Shown here: positions 17,181-25,206 of the stretch, piece after piece
Numbering within the stretch: position 1 is the first letter of the stretch
Layout of the letters: each line of letters opens with the position of its first letter
Origin: LMUY01 sp964247705
GTDB lineage: Bacteria > Pseudomonadota > Alphaproteobacteria > Acetobacterales > Acetobacteraceae
Direction of reading: 5' to 3'
Length of the DNA: 64,000 bases
NCBI GenBank assembly: GCA_964247705.1
Contig: CAXTVQ010000009.1
Location: 1-64,000, forward strand
The notes under the pieces: generated by a model
Databases searched by the model: none
Told to the model about the DNA's origin: nothing
The model's input: only the letters and a program-made list of their open reading frames with translations
Position numbers and translations under genes: made by a program

Positions 17181-17815
17181 CGCACCCCGAACGGCACGCG
17201 GATGAAATTTGCCGGCGGCACGAATGCGCTATCCGGGATCATGCCGCGCGCAACCGACCGCGCCATCGCCCGCCCCGGCTGTCCGTTCCAGGTGCCCTCG
17301 GCCCGCAGCACGATCCCGTCCGCAGTCACGCAGCCGGTCGCGTCCACGTGCCGGGCCTGGACCGACCACTCGGTGCAATCCATGCCGAGCACATGCCCGG
17401 TGCCCTTGCGGGTGAACCGGGCGTCCGCCCCGGCGAGCAGCGTCTGTGGATCGCCGCCGCGCAACGGCAGTTCCAGCACGGACGATTGCGCGGCGAACAC
17501 GATGTCCGCCACCCGGCGGTGCAGGTCGGTGATCGCGTAGACCGGCTGTCCGACCGGCTCGGCCCGCAGCCGCTGCCCCGCGGCGTCCCATTGCAGCCGC
17601 ACCCCACCCGGCGCGCCGCCCGGGATCTGCTCCGCCGCGGCGCCCTCGAGCTGATACAGCACGTCCACGTCGCCGCCGGGCACCAGGCGGGGTTGCGCCG
17701 CTGCCAGGGCTGGGAGGAAGCCGGCCGCCGCGACCAGGCAAACGCGGGCGGCGCCGATCAGCCGAGTGGTTGGGCCGTGTTTCACTGGGCCGTCGTTCAC
17801 TGGGCCGTGCTTCAC
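17177..17815 (-). CDS. Exported protein with paired cysteines, first paralogue
   Basis: A secreted or periplasmic protein of up to 212 residues, paralogous to the next gene (DVDVLYQLEG; MDCTEWSVQA; TGCVTADGIVLRA). Its 5' end consists of 15-bp repeats that supply three in-frame GTG starts. The first overlaps the aat stop as GTGA; the third would give the most normal signal peptide (MKHGPTTRLIGAARVCLVAA then AGFLPALAAAQ). The start is therefore uncertain by up to 30 bp. No ATG start is available. Function unknown. Confidence 0.65.
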   Translation of the reverse strand: MKHGPVNDGPVKHGPTTRLIGAARVCLVAAAGFLPALAAAQPRLVPGGDVDVLYQLEGAAAEQIPGGAPGGVRLQWDAAGQRLRAEPVGQPVYAITDLHRRVADIVFAAQSSVLELPLRGGDPQTLLAGADARFTRKGTGHVLGMDCTEWSVQARHVDATGCVTADGIVLRAEGTWNGQPGRAMARSVARGMIPDSAFVPPANFIRVPFGVR

Positions 17816-17816
17816 T
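17772..17816. repeat. 15-bp tandem repeat, three copies, at the aat / next-gene junction
   Basis: Three near-identical units on the plus strand (GGGCCGTGTTTCACT, GGGCCGTCGTTCACT, GGGCCGTGCTTCACT) and a partial fourth covering the aat stop. Read on the coding strand, each unit carries GTG in frame with the downstream gene. The array looks like a local triplication of the stop/start overlap. Confidence 0.9.
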
Positions 17817-18462
17817 GGGCCATGGTCCGGATCTCCGATTCAACCGCCGCGCTATCTGCCTCCCACCGGGCCGTTTCGTCCACCGCGCCGGCGAGCAGCG
17901 CCTTGTAACGGTCCCGCGGAACTTCCTCCGTGCCGAATTGCGTCAGGTGGCTGGTGACGAATTGCGTGTCCAGCAACCGGTAGCCACCGAGCCGCAGCCG
18001 GGCCACCAGGTGCACCAGCGCGACCTTGGAAGCATCGCGCGCCGTGCTGAACATGCTCTCGCCGAAGAACGCAGCGCCCAGGCTCACGCCATACAGGCCG
18101 CCGACCAGCACGCCCTCGTGCCGGCACTCTACGCTGTGGGCCAGGCCCGCGCGGTGCAGGTCGCCGAACAGGCGCTCGATGTCACGGTTGATCCAGGTAT
18201 CCTCCCGGCCCGGTGCCGCCGCGGCGCACCCGGCGATCACGGCGCTGAAATCGGTGTCCGCCGACACCGTGTACGGACCGCGCAGCACCGTGCGCAGCAG
18301 CCGGCGCGGAAGATGGAAGCGGTCCAGCGGCAACACGCCGCGCCGTTCCGGATCCAGCCAATACAGCCGGTTGCCGCGCCGCGTCTCCGCCATCGGAAAC
18401 AGCCCGACACGATAGGCGCGCAGCAGGAGCTCGGGCGTGACCTCGACGGTGCGGCGGGACAT
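17812..18462 (-). CDS. aat: Leucyl/phenylalanyl-tRNA--protein transferase
   Basis: A 216-residue L/F-transferase that adds Leu or Phe to N-terminal Arg/Lys of proteins, making substrates for ClpS/ClpAP in the bacterial N-degron pathway. Full set of Aat motifs: AYRVGLFPMAE, LYWLDPERRGVLPLDRFHLP, TDFSAVIAGCA, TWINRDIERLFGDLHRAGLA, HSVECRHEGVLVGGLYGVSL, GAAFFGESMFSTARDASKVA, and YRLLDTQFVTSHLTQFGTEE. The MSRRTVEV start fits the family better than a codon 18 bp upstream. Its stop overlaps the repeat-derived GTG of the next gene, making it the head of a coupled four-gene operon. Confidence 0.95.
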   Translation of the reverse strand: MSRRTVEVTPELLLRAYRVGLFPMAETRRGNRLYWLDPERRGVLPLDRFHLPRRLLRTVLRGPYTVSADTDFSAVIAGCAAAAPGREDTWINRDIERLFGDLHRAGLAHSVECRHEGVLVGGLYGVSLGAAFFGESMFSTARDASKVALVHLVARLRLGGYRLLDTQFVTSHLTQFGTEEVPRDRYKALLAGAVDETARWEADSAAVESEIRTMAQ

Positions 18463-18763
18463 GGCCCCCAGACGTAGCACGCTCGATGGCCGCCGCTATA
18501 ACATCGGCCGGCCCGCAGACCGGACAGTGCCTGAAGGAGCAAGCAACCGTGGACGCCGAGGATCGGCAAGGGTCAAGGCGGCACACCTCGCTGGATGACG
18601 TCCAGTATTTGGGGCACACTCGCCACCTCCGCAACATGCGCTCCGGACGCCATCGCATGCCGGGCTGCCCCTCTCTGGCGAGTTGGCCCCTATGGTGGAA
18701 CGCGCCGGTGCCGCGCGAACCCGGGCGGGTGCATCCCTGGTTCGGCCGGGAGCCCTGACGGCC
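18463..18763. other. Intergenic region between aat and a small membrane protein gene
   Basis: A 301-bp divergent region. It holds a possible 69-codon ORF on the plus strand (listed separately). I see no terminator or convincing promoter, though transcription must leave it in both directions. Confidence 0.5.
18549..18758 (+). CDS. Possible small Arg/Trp-rich protein, unknown
   Basis: A GTG-started ORF of 69 codons (VDAEDRQGSRRHTSLDDVQY ...), with AAGGAG nine bases before the GTG and a stop six bases before the next gene. Third-position GC is high but mixed. The C-terminal part is rich in Pro, Trp and Arg. The ribosome binding site and tight spacing favour translation; the lack of any recognisable family argues against a firm call. 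Confidence 0.3.
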   Translation: MDAEDRQGSRRHTSLDDVQYLGHTRHLRNMRSGRHRMPGCPSLASWPLWWNAPVPREPGRVHPWFGREP

Positions 18764-19096
18764 ATGCCGGGCAACACCGTTCTTGCCTTCGGCCTGTTTG
18801 CCGCATTTGCCATCGTGGCAGCGGTCGCCACGATGTATATGGGCCCGTTCGGGCTCGTACTGCTGGGCCTGCTCACCTTGCTGATCTGCAACCAGTATGT
18901 GCTCGACGAGAGTGCTCCCGGCTGGGGTTTAGCCGTGTTCCGTCATCGGATGACGCAGACGGGGTCCGCAACGGAGCGTGCGGCGGGCCTGGAAGCACGC
19001 AGCGTCGCGCTGGCGCCGGTGCGCCTGTACCGGAAGGCGGGCGTTCTTCTGGTGGTGGCGGGCGCGGCCGGGCTAGCCTGGCGTTACTGGGGCTGA
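18764..19096 (+). CDS. Small membrane protein, unknown function
   Basis: A 110-residue protein with two closely spaced hydrophobic helices at the N-terminus (NTVLAFGLFAAFAIVAAVAT and FGLVLLGLLTLLICNQYVLD), a polar central part, and a third hydrophobic helix near the end (AGVLLVVAGAAGLAWRYWG). No family recognised. Start taken at MPGNTV because it directly precedes the first helix; in-frame codons exist upstream. The next gene, a lipoprotein, follows 37 bp later on the same strand. Confidence 0.6.
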   Translation: MPGNTVLAFGLFAAFAIVAAVATMYMGPFGLVLLGLLTLLICNQYVLDESAPGWGLAVFRHRMTQTGSATERAAGLEARSVALAPVRLYRKAGVLLVVAGAAGLAWRYWG

Positions 19097-19133
19097 GTGC
19101 AACGCGCCCCCGCGTTGGCGCGTATACTCATGC

Positions 19134-19574
19134 ATGCAACATCATCGCACCTTTTCGCGGGTCCGCCTTGGCTGGCTAGCACTCGCCCTCCCCCTCGCCA
19201 CGGTCTCGTGCGCCGGATTGGACCGCGTGGATCAAGGCCGGCTGCAACCGCAGACGGTCAGCGGTCCTTGCCAGGTGAACAAGTTTTTCCTGGTCGCCCT
19301 GACGGCCGAACCGACCGATCTGGCCATCCAGAACCTGGGGCAGGCGTGCAGCTTCACGCTGATCAACCCGGATCAGCAACGCTTCAACACGGCGGCGCTG
19401 ATTACCGAACCGGCTAATCACGGCTTGGCTACGGCAGGCCTGCTGCTCGGCGGGGTTCAGGCGGGCGTGTCCTACACGCCGCAGCCGGGCTACACGGGGC
19501 CGGACAGCTTCAGCGTCACCGTCGAGCCAAACGACCGGGCGGTGCGCGTCCACGTGACGGTGCAGCCGGGCTAG
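19134..19574 (+). CDS. Predicted lipoprotein with an Ig-like domain
   Basis: A 146-residue protein. The N-terminus (RVRLGWLALALPLATVSCAG) is a signal peptide ending in a lipobox-like TVSC, suggesting lipidation at that Cys. The C-terminal half has the PANHGLAT...VSYTPQPGYTGPDSFSVTV pattern of bacterial Ig/cadherin-like modules, which repeat in adhesins but occur singly here. Cell-envelope location is likely. It converges with xthA, and the two stop codons share the palindrome CTAG. Confidence 0.65.
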   Translation: MQHHRTFSRVRLGWLALALPLATVSCAGLDRVDQGRLQPQTVSGPCQVNKFFLVALTAEPTDLAIQNLGQACSFTLINPDQQRFNTAALITEPANHGLATAGLLLGGVQAGVSYTPQPGYTGPDSFSVTVEPNDRAVRVHVTVQPG

Positions 19575-20377
19575 ACATCCAGCGTCACCGCCACCGGCAC
19601 GTGGTCCGACGTCTGCGGCCAGTCCCGCGCGTCCCTCAGCACGGTGTAGCTGCGCAGTGCGGGCGCCAGGTCCGGTGTGACCCAAATATGGTCTAGCCGC
19701 CGGCCACGGTCCGAGCGGCGCCAGTCCTGGTTGCGGTAGCTCCACCAGGTATAGAGCTTCTCCTCCGCCGGCACGAAATGGCGCACCGCGTCGTGCCAAC
19801 CGGCGCGCTGCCAACCGAGCATCGCCGCCACTTCCACCGGCGTGTGGCTGACCACGGTGAGCAGTTGCTTGTGGCTCCACACGTCCTGCTCGAGCGGCGC
19901 GATGTTGAGGTCCCCCACCAGCACGCCCCGCTGCAGGCCCGGGCGCGCGGCGAACCAGTTGGTGGCTTCGGCGACGAAGGCGAGCTTGTGGGCGAATTTC
20001 GGGTTGACGGACGGGTCCGGCACGTCCCCACCGGCCGGGACGTAGAAATCATGCAGTTCCACCGGGCCGGACGGGACTTGCAGCGTCACGTGCAAGTGGC
20101 GGCAATCGCCCCGCTCGCACCAGTCGGGCGCCGTGTCCTCGGCCAGGATGGGAATGCGGGAGAGGATGGCGACACCGTTGTAGCCCTTCATCCCGCGCCG
20201 GGCGACGTGCGGGTAGCCCAGCGCGGGCGGCCCGTGGTCAGGGAATAGGTCGTCCGGCACCTTCGTTTCCTGCAGGCAGATCACGTCCGGGTCCATCGCC
20301 TCGACCAATCGTTCGAGCAGCTTGAGGCGCAGGCGGAGCGAGTTGATGTTCCAGGTGGCAATGCGCAGGGCGGTCAT
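19571..20377 (-). CDS. xthA: Exodeoxyribonuclease III / AP endonuclease
   Basis: A 268-residue ExoIII-family enzyme that cleaves at abasic sites and resects 3' ends in base-excision repair. Catalytic motifs are visible: LRIATWNINSLRLRL, CLQETKVPDD (metal-binding Glu), HDFYVPAGGDVPDPSVNPKF, VGDLNIAPLEQDVW (Asp/Asn pair), and TSDHVPVAVTL (terminal Asp-His). The MTALRIATWN start places the first beta strand as usual; an in-frame codon nine residues upstream is less likely. Confidence 0.95.
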   Translation of the reverse strand: MTALRIATWNINSLRLRLKLLERLVEAMDPDVICLQETKVPDDLFPDHGPPALGYPHVARRGMKGYNGVAILSRIPILAEDTAPDWCERGDCRHLHVTLQVPSGPVELHDFYVPAGGDVPDPSVNPKFAHKLAFVAEATNWFAARPGLQRGVLVGDLNIAPLEQDVWSHKQLLTVVSHTPVEVAAMLGWQRAGWHDAVRHFVPAEEKLYTWWSYRNQDWRRSDRGRRLDHIWVTPDLAPALRSYTVLRDARDWPQTSDHVPVAVTLDV

Positions 20378-20396
20378 GGCGGGGCTTTGCCGTGGC

Positions 20397-20581
20397 GTAA
20401 GCACCTGCGCAAGCCGCGCCTGATTACCGAGGCGCAGGCCGCGCTTGATTANNNNNNNNNNNNNNNNNNNNNNNNNNNNNNNNNNNNNNNNNNNNNNNNN
20501 NNNNNNNNNNNNNNNNNNNNNNNNNNNNNNNNNNNNNNNNNNNNNNNNNNNGATTACCGAGGCGCAGGCCGCGCTTGATTA
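20397..20581. repeat. 25-bp-period tandem repeat interrupted by the assembly gap
   Basis: A 30-bp sequence beginning GATTACCGAGGCGCAGGC and ending GCTTGATTA occurs identically on both sides of the N run (20422-20451 and 20552-20581). Just left of it an imperfect copy of the same unit (GCGCAAGCCGCGCCTGATTA against GCGCAGGCCGCGCTTGATTA) appears with a 25-bp period, so the locus is probably a short tandem array that the assembler could not resolve. It lies between the divergent xthA and livK genes. Confidence 0.65.
20452..20551. other. Assembly gap of 100 N
   Basis: Exactly 100 undetermined bases, the conventional placeholder for a scaffold gap of unknown size. Flanked by identical 30-bp ends, so the real gap may be negative (contigs overlap), zero, or filled by more repeat units. 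Confidence 0.99.
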
Positions 20582-20635
20582 TGCACCCCGTTGCACTAGG
20601 TTCGCCCGAAATTCAGCCCCGGGGATGGAAACACT

Positions 20636-21760
20636 ATGTTGCGTCGGGATTTCGGTGCGGTTCTGGCAGGCCTGCTGCTCACTGCCGGTGCGGCCCAGGC
20701 GCAGACCCAGGAGCCGGTGCAACTTGGCTCCATCGAGATCCTGTCCGGGCCGAATGCCGCCTACGGCACCGCGATCCGCGCCGGCTTGGAACTCGCACTC
20801 GGCGAGGTGAACGAGAAGGGCGTGCTCGGCGGGCGCAAGATCAACCTCACCATCGAGGATAGCGGCGGCCAGAAGGAAGGCGCGATCAACGCCGCCCGCA
20901 CCCTGATCGGCCGCACCAAGGTGGTGGCGATCATCGGCCCGACCCTGTCCAACGAGATGTTCGCCGTGGGCCCCGTCGCCAACGAGCGCAAGATCCCGAT
21001 CCTGGGCACGTCCACCACCGCCAGCGGAATCACCGCGATCGGGCCCTACGTGTTCCGCACCTCGCTGCCCGAGAGCGACGTGATCCCGGTGACGCTGAAG
21101 AAGGCGCAGTCCCGCGGCGTGAAGACGATCGCGCTGATGTACGCCAATGATGACGCGTTCTCGAAATCCGGCTTCGACGTCATGAAGGCGGCGGCGGAGG
21201 CGGCTGGGCTCAAGATCCTCGACATCGAGAGCTTCGGCAGCAAGGACACGGATTTCTCCGCCCAACTGACAAAGATCAAGGACCTCAAGCCCGACGCGAT
21301 CGGCATTTCGGCGCTGGTCGAGCCGGTGGCGGGCGTGCTGCTGGCGGCGCGGCAGTTGGGGATCGGGTCCGGCACGATGTTCATCGGCGGCAACGGCAGC
21401 AACTCGCCGAAGCTGGGCGAGATCGCCGGCAAGGCGGCGGACGGACTGCTGGTCGGCAGCCCCTGGTTCGTGAGCAAGGACACGGCGGTGAACGACAAGT
21501 TCGTGGCCGCTTTCAACAAGGCGAACGGCCACGATCCGGACCAGTTCGCGGCGCAGGCCTACGACGCGCTGAAGATCATGGCCGAGGCGATCGACCGCGC
21601 GGGGGCTGCCGACCCGGCCAAGGTCCGCGATGCGCTGCTGCAGACCAAGTTCGACGGGGTGATGGGCCCGTTCTCCTTCACCGCCAACCGCGACCCGGCG
21701 TCCACCGAGGGCGTCGTTGTCCTGGTGATGCAGGATGGCAAGTTCACGATCGCACCGTGA
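20636..21760 (+). CDS. livK: Periplasmic amino-acid binding protein LivK (system 2)
   Basis: A 374-residue periplasmic binding protein with a Sec signal (MLRRDFGAVLAGLLLTAGAA then QAQ). PVQLGSIEILSGPNAAYGTA, GLELALGEVNEKGVLGGRKI, VAIIGPTLSNEMFAVGPVAN and FRTSLPESDVIPVTLKKAQS belong to the type 1 Liv/amide-binding family. It opens the second Liv operon (livK, H, M, G, F on the plus strand) and is divergent from xthA across the tandem repeat. Ligand unknown; its divergence from system 1 LivK implies a different substrate range. Confidence 0.9.
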   Translation: MLRRDFGAVLAGLLLTAGAAQAQTQEPVQLGSIEILSGPNAAYGTAIRAGLELALGEVNEKGVLGGRKINLTIEDSGGQKEGAINAARTLIGRTKVVAIIGPTLSNEMFAVGPVANERKIPILGTSTTASGITAIGPYVFRTSLPESDVIPVTLKKAQSRGVKTIALMYANDDAFSKSGFDVMKAAAEAAGLKILDIESFGSKDTDFSAQLTKIKDLKPDAIGISALVEPVAGVLLAARQLGIGSGTMFIGGNGSNSPKLGEIAGKAADGLLVGSPWFVSKDTAVNDKFVAAFNKANGHDPDQFAAQAYDALKIMAEAIDRAGAADPAKVRDALLQTKFDGVMGPFSFTANRDPASTEGVVVLVMQDGKFTIAP

Positions 21761-21781
21761 TGACGTTTGCAGTGTTCTCCT

Positions 21782-21803
21782 CCCCGCCCCTCAAGGGGAG
21801 GGG
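21782..21803. repeat. GC-rich palindromic element, copy 2
   Basis: Arms CCCCGCCCCT and AGGGGAGGGG (one mismatch) around a 2-base loop. It lies between livK and livH of system 2, where a hairpin could attenuate downstream transcription or protect the livK message, so that binding protein exceeds channel. That role is an inference from position. Confidence 0.6.
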
Positions 21804-21827
21804 GGCTTAGGCCGCCGATAAGCCGCC

Positions 21828-22709
21828 ATGCTGGCCCAGCAACTCACCAACGGCGTCCTCCTGGGCGCCACCTATGCGCTGTTCGCACTCGGCTTCACCC
21901 TGATGTTCGGCGTGCTGAAGGTGATCAACCTCACCTACGGTTTCTACTTCTCGGCGGGCGCACTGATCGCGCTCTGGCTGGTGCGTGCGCTGGGCCTGGG
22001 GATCTGGACGGCGCTGCCGCTCGCCGCGGTCGCCGCCGGGTGCATCGCGGTGGTGGTGGACTGGCTGCTGCTGACCCGGCTGCGCACCGCCAAAGCGCCG
22101 GAGCTGTCCTCGCTGATGGTGACGCTCGGCGCCGTCCTGGCGCTCTACGCCGCCAGCACCGCCTGGCTCGGCTCGGACATCCGGCGCCTGCCGCCGAGCG
22201 TGATCAACGGCGACGCGCTGCAGATCGGCCCGGTCCGCGTCACCGAGGCGCAGTTGCTGATCCTGGGTGCGGTCGCCGTGCTGATCGCCGCCCTGATCTG
22301 GCTGCTGCGTGCAACCAGGCTCGGCCTGGCCATACGCGCCATGGCGGACCGGCCGGACGCGGCGGAGCTGATGGGCATCGACACGGCCCGTGCCGCCGCC
22401 ATCGTCTCCTTCCTCTCCGGCTGCCTGGCCGGCGCCGGCGGGGTGCTGATCGGGCTGCAGCGCAACGCCATCGATACCTACATGGGCGAGGAGATGATGC
22501 TGCGCGGCTTCGTGGTCATCATCGTGGGCGGGCTCGGGGATGTGCGCGGCGCCGTGGTGGCCGGGTTGCTGCTCGGCCTCATCGAGGTGCTGACCGCCGG
22601 CTATCTCGGCTCCAACCTCAAGGAAGCGGTGGCCTTCCTGCTGCTGGTGGTGGTGCTGTGGACCCGGCCGTCCGGGCTGTTCGGCCGCGCGGTGGTGCGC
22701 CGGGCATGA
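21828..22709 (+). CDS. livH: ABC transporter permease LivH (system 2)
   Basis: A 293-residue LivH-type permease: QQLTNGVLLGATYALFALGF, FGVLKVINLTYGFYFSAGAL and the C-terminal TRPSGLFGRAVVRRA match the family, with eight or more hydrophobic helices. It follows livK after 67 bp containing a palindrome and overlaps livM by ATGA. Confidence 0.92.
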   Translation: MLAQQLTNGVLLGATYALFALGFTLMFGVLKVINLTYGFYFSAGALIALWLVRALGLGIWTALPLAAVAAGCIAVVVDWLLLTRLRTAKAPELSSLMVTLGAVLALYAASTAWLGSDIRRLPPSVINGDALQIGPVRVTEAQLLILGAVAVLIAALIWLLRATRLGLAIRAMADRPDAAELMGIDTARAAAIVSFLSGCLAGAGGVLIGLQRNAIDTYMGEEMMLRGFVVIIVGGLGDVRGAVVAGLLLGLIEVLTAGYLGSNLKEAVAFLLLVVVLWTRPSGLFGRAVVRRA

Positions 22710-23554
22710 CGCTGCCGGATTGGCTCGACGACTTCCTGTTCACCTACGGCAACCTGATCCACGCCCTCGGCATCAACGGGCTGCTGGCATTGGCCATGTA
22801 TGTCGTTTTGGCAGTGGGGCAGCTCTCGCTCGGGCAGGCGGCGTTCATGGGGCTCGGCGCGTATTCCTCGGCGCTGATGACGCTGTCGCTCGGTTGGCCA
22901 TTCTGGGCGGTGCTGCCGCTCTCCATCGTGGCACCCGTGGTGTTCGCGCTGGTCATCGGCGTGCCCACGCTGCGGCTGTCCGGCGTGTACCTCGCCATCG
23001 CCACGATCGGCCTGGGCGAGGTGCTGCGCGCCGTCTACCTCAACGTGGACCTGTTCGGCGGCGCGCTCGGCTTGTCCGGCATCCCGGACAGTGCGGACGA
23101 CTGGATGATCTACGGCCTGCTCGCCGCCGCCATCGCCGCCCTCTGGCTGGTCGGGCGCAGCGGGATCGGCCGCGCGATGGAGGCGATGCGGGAGGACGAG
23201 ACCGCCGCCGCCGTGATGGGCGTGAACCTGCGCCGGTACAAGATGGGCGCGCTGCTCGCGTCGGCCGCACTCGCAGGGCTGGCCGGGTGCCTGAACGCGC
23301 ACGTGTCGAGCTTCATCGGGCCGGGCGAGTATGGCTTCGAGCCGGCGGTCACCATCCTGTCCTTCGCCCTGCTCGGCGGCATCGGCACGCCGCTCGCCCC
23401 CGTCCTCGGCGCCTTCATCCTGACGTTGCTGCCGGAGCTGCTGCGGGGCTTGTCGGACCTGCGGCTGGTGCTGAACGGCGTCATCATCGTGATCGCCGTG
23501 CTGTTCCTCCCCGGCGGCGTGCTGCCCTGGCGGTTGCGGCGCCGCGCAGCGTGA
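22706..23554 (+). CDS. livM: ABC transporter permease LivM (system 2)
   Basis: A 282-residue LivM-type permease. Landmarks are VGQLSLGQAAFMGLGAYSSA, RLSGVYLAIATIGLGEVLRA, GRAMEAMREDETAAAVMGVN and a C-terminus LFLPGGVLPWRLRRRAA. Unlike system 1, it is not fused to its ATPase. It overlaps livH by ATGA and livG by GTGA. Confidence 0.92.
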   Translation: MTLPDWLDDFLFTYGNLIHALGINGLLALAMYVVLAVGQLSLGQAAFMGLGAYSSALMTLSLGWPFWAVLPLSIVAPVVFALVIGVPTLRLSGVYLAIATIGLGEVLRAVYLNVDLFGGALGLSGIPDSADDWMIYGLLAAAIAALWLVGRSGIGRAMEAMREDETAAAVMGVNLRRYKMGALLASAALAGLAGCLNAHVSSFIGPGEYGFEPAVTILSFALLGGIGTPLAPVLGAFILTLLPELLRGLSDLRLVLNGVIIVIAVLFLPGGVLPWRLRRRAA

Positions 23555-24360
23555 CGGACCTGCTCGAGGTGACGGCGCTCACGCGGCGCTTCGCGGGGCT
23601 GGTCGCGGTCGACAACGTGGACATGCGGGTCGCCCAGGGCGGCATCCACGCCGTGATCGGCCCGAACGGCGCGGGCAAGACGACCCTGTTCAACCTGGTG
23701 TCCGGCCTGCTGCCCCCCACGTCCGGCCGCATCGTCCTGGCGGGTCAGGACGTGACGCGGCTGCCGGCCCACCGCCGGGCGGCGCTCGGGGTGGCGCGCA
23801 CGTTCCAGAACATCCGCATCTTCGGCGGCATGACGGTGCTGGAGAACGTGCTGACCGGGCTGCACGCCACCGCCCGTGCCACGCTGCCCGAGGTGATCGC
23901 CCGCCTGCCCCGCTTCCGCCGCCAGGAACGGGCGGCGGTGGCGCAGGCGGAGGCCGCGCTGGCCCTGGTCGGGTTGCGTGACGCGGCTGCAATCCGTGCC
24001 GCCGCCTTGTCCTACGGCGATGCGCGACGGTTGGAGATCGCCCGCGCGATGGCCGCCCGCCCCCGCCTGCTGCTGCTGGACGAACCAGCCGCCGGGCTCA
24101 ACCCCGCCGAGACGACGGCGCTCGCCGCCCTGGTGCGCACCATCCGCGCCGCCGGCACCACCGTGCTGCTGGTCGAGCACGACATGGGGTTCGTGATGGA
24201 CATCTCGGACGACGTGACGGTGCTGAGCTTCGGCAAGCGCATCTTCGGCGGCGCGCCGGCGGCGGTGCGGCAGGACCCGGCGGTGATCGAGGCCTATCTA
24301 GGTCACAAGGTCGCGGCCAAGCTCGCAGCAGGCGCCACCGCCGGGGTGCGCGGCGCGTGA
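23551..24360 (+). CDS. livG: ABC transporter ATP-binding protein LivG (system 2)
   Basis: A 269-residue LivG ATPase starting at a GTG that overlaps the livM stop. Walker A is GPNGAGKTT, followed by VARTFQNIRIFGGMTVLENV, the LivG-type signature ALSYGDARRLEIARAMA and Walker B LLLLDEPAAGLNP; VLLVEHDMGFVMDISDDVTV holds the switch His. It overlaps livF by GTGA. Confidence 0.92.
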   Translation: MTDLLEVTALTRRFAGLVAVDNVDMRVAQGGIHAVIGPNGAGKTTLFNLVSGLLPPTSGRIVLAGQDVTRLPAHRRAALGVARTFQNIRIFGGMTVLENVLTGLHATARATLPEVIARLPRFRRQERAAVAQAEAALALVGLRDAAAIRAAALSYGDARRLEIARAMAARPRLLLLDEPAAGLNPAETTALAALVRTIRAAGTTVLLVEHDMGFVMDISDDVTVLSFGKRIFGGAPAAVRQDPAVIEAYLGHKVAAKLAAGATAGVRGA

Positions 24361-25070
24361 AGGGGCTGCGCGTCGAGGGATTGGTCGTGGGTTACGGCCG
24401 CACCGTCGCGGTCAAAGGCATCGATATCGCCGTGGAGCCGGGCCAGGTGGTGAGCCTGATCGGTGCCAACGGCGCGGGCAAGACGACGGTGATGCGGGCG
24501 CTCTCCGGCCTGCTCCGCCCGCGGTCCGGCCGGATCCTGTTCGGCGGGGCGGATATCACGGGCCGCCGTGCCTACCGCATCGCCGCCGCCGGGCTGCGGC
24601 AGGTGCCGGAGGGCCGGCAGGTGTTCGGCGACCTGACGGTGGCCGACAACCTGGCCCTCGGCGCCTACACCCTGAACGACCGGGCCGAACTCGCCCGGCG
24701 TCGGGACGGCGTGCTCGCCCGTTTCCCCCGGCTGCGGGAGCGGCTGGGCCAGCTCGCCGGGTCCATGTCCGGCGGGGAGCAGCAGATGCTGGCGTTCGGC
24801 CGCGCACTGATGGGCGCGCCGGAGCTGTTGCTGATGGACGAACCCTCGATGGGTTTGGCGCCGTTGTTCGTCGAGGAGATCTTCAACGCCATCGCCGACC
24901 TGAGGCGGGACGGGGTGACGATCCTGCTGGTGGAGCAGAATGCCTCCGCAGCGCTGGACGTGGCCGATTACGCCTATGTGCTGGAGACGGGGCGGATCGT
25001 TTTGGAAGGGCCGGCTTCAACCCTGGCGCACGACCCGGCGGTCATGGCGGCCTATCTCGGCGGTCGCTGA
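24357..25070 (+). CDS. livF: ABC transporter ATP-binding protein LivF (system 2)
   Basis: A 237-residue LivF ATPase with a GTG start. Walker A GANGAGKTT, the LivF block RQVPEGRQVFGDLTVADNLA, signature MSGGEQQMLAFGRAL and LLLMDEPSMGLAP are all present. It closes the second Liv operon. The three GTGA or ATGA junctions before it indicate tight translational coupling. Confidence 0.92.
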   Translation: MKGLRVEGLVVGYGRTVAVKGIDIAVEPGQVVSLIGANGAGKTTVMRALSGLLRPRSGRILFGGADITGRRAYRIAAAGLRQVPEGRQVFGDLTVADNLALGAYTLNDRAELARRRDGVLARFPRLRERLGQLAGSMSGGEQQMLAFGRALMGAPELLLMDEPSMGLAPLFVEEIFNAIADLRRDGVTILLVEQNASAALDVADYAYVLETGRIVLEGPASTLAHDPAVMAAYLGGR

Positions 25071-25206
25071 CCAGGGGATACCGACCAAGCGAATGTGAAG
25101 CGTTTCGTAACATCACCGCCGCAAATCTGCCACGACTAGCCCGTATACACCATAACGGACGCGGTTGGGTCATTTCGCCCACGACCACGAGTTTAGGAGT
25201 TTCAGC

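Noticed and set aside
20397..20581. Repeat-flanked gap as a possible CRISPR array
   Set aside because: The repeat unit is 25 bp with no unique spacers between visible copies, and no cas genes are present. It fits a simple tandem repeat or contig overlap.
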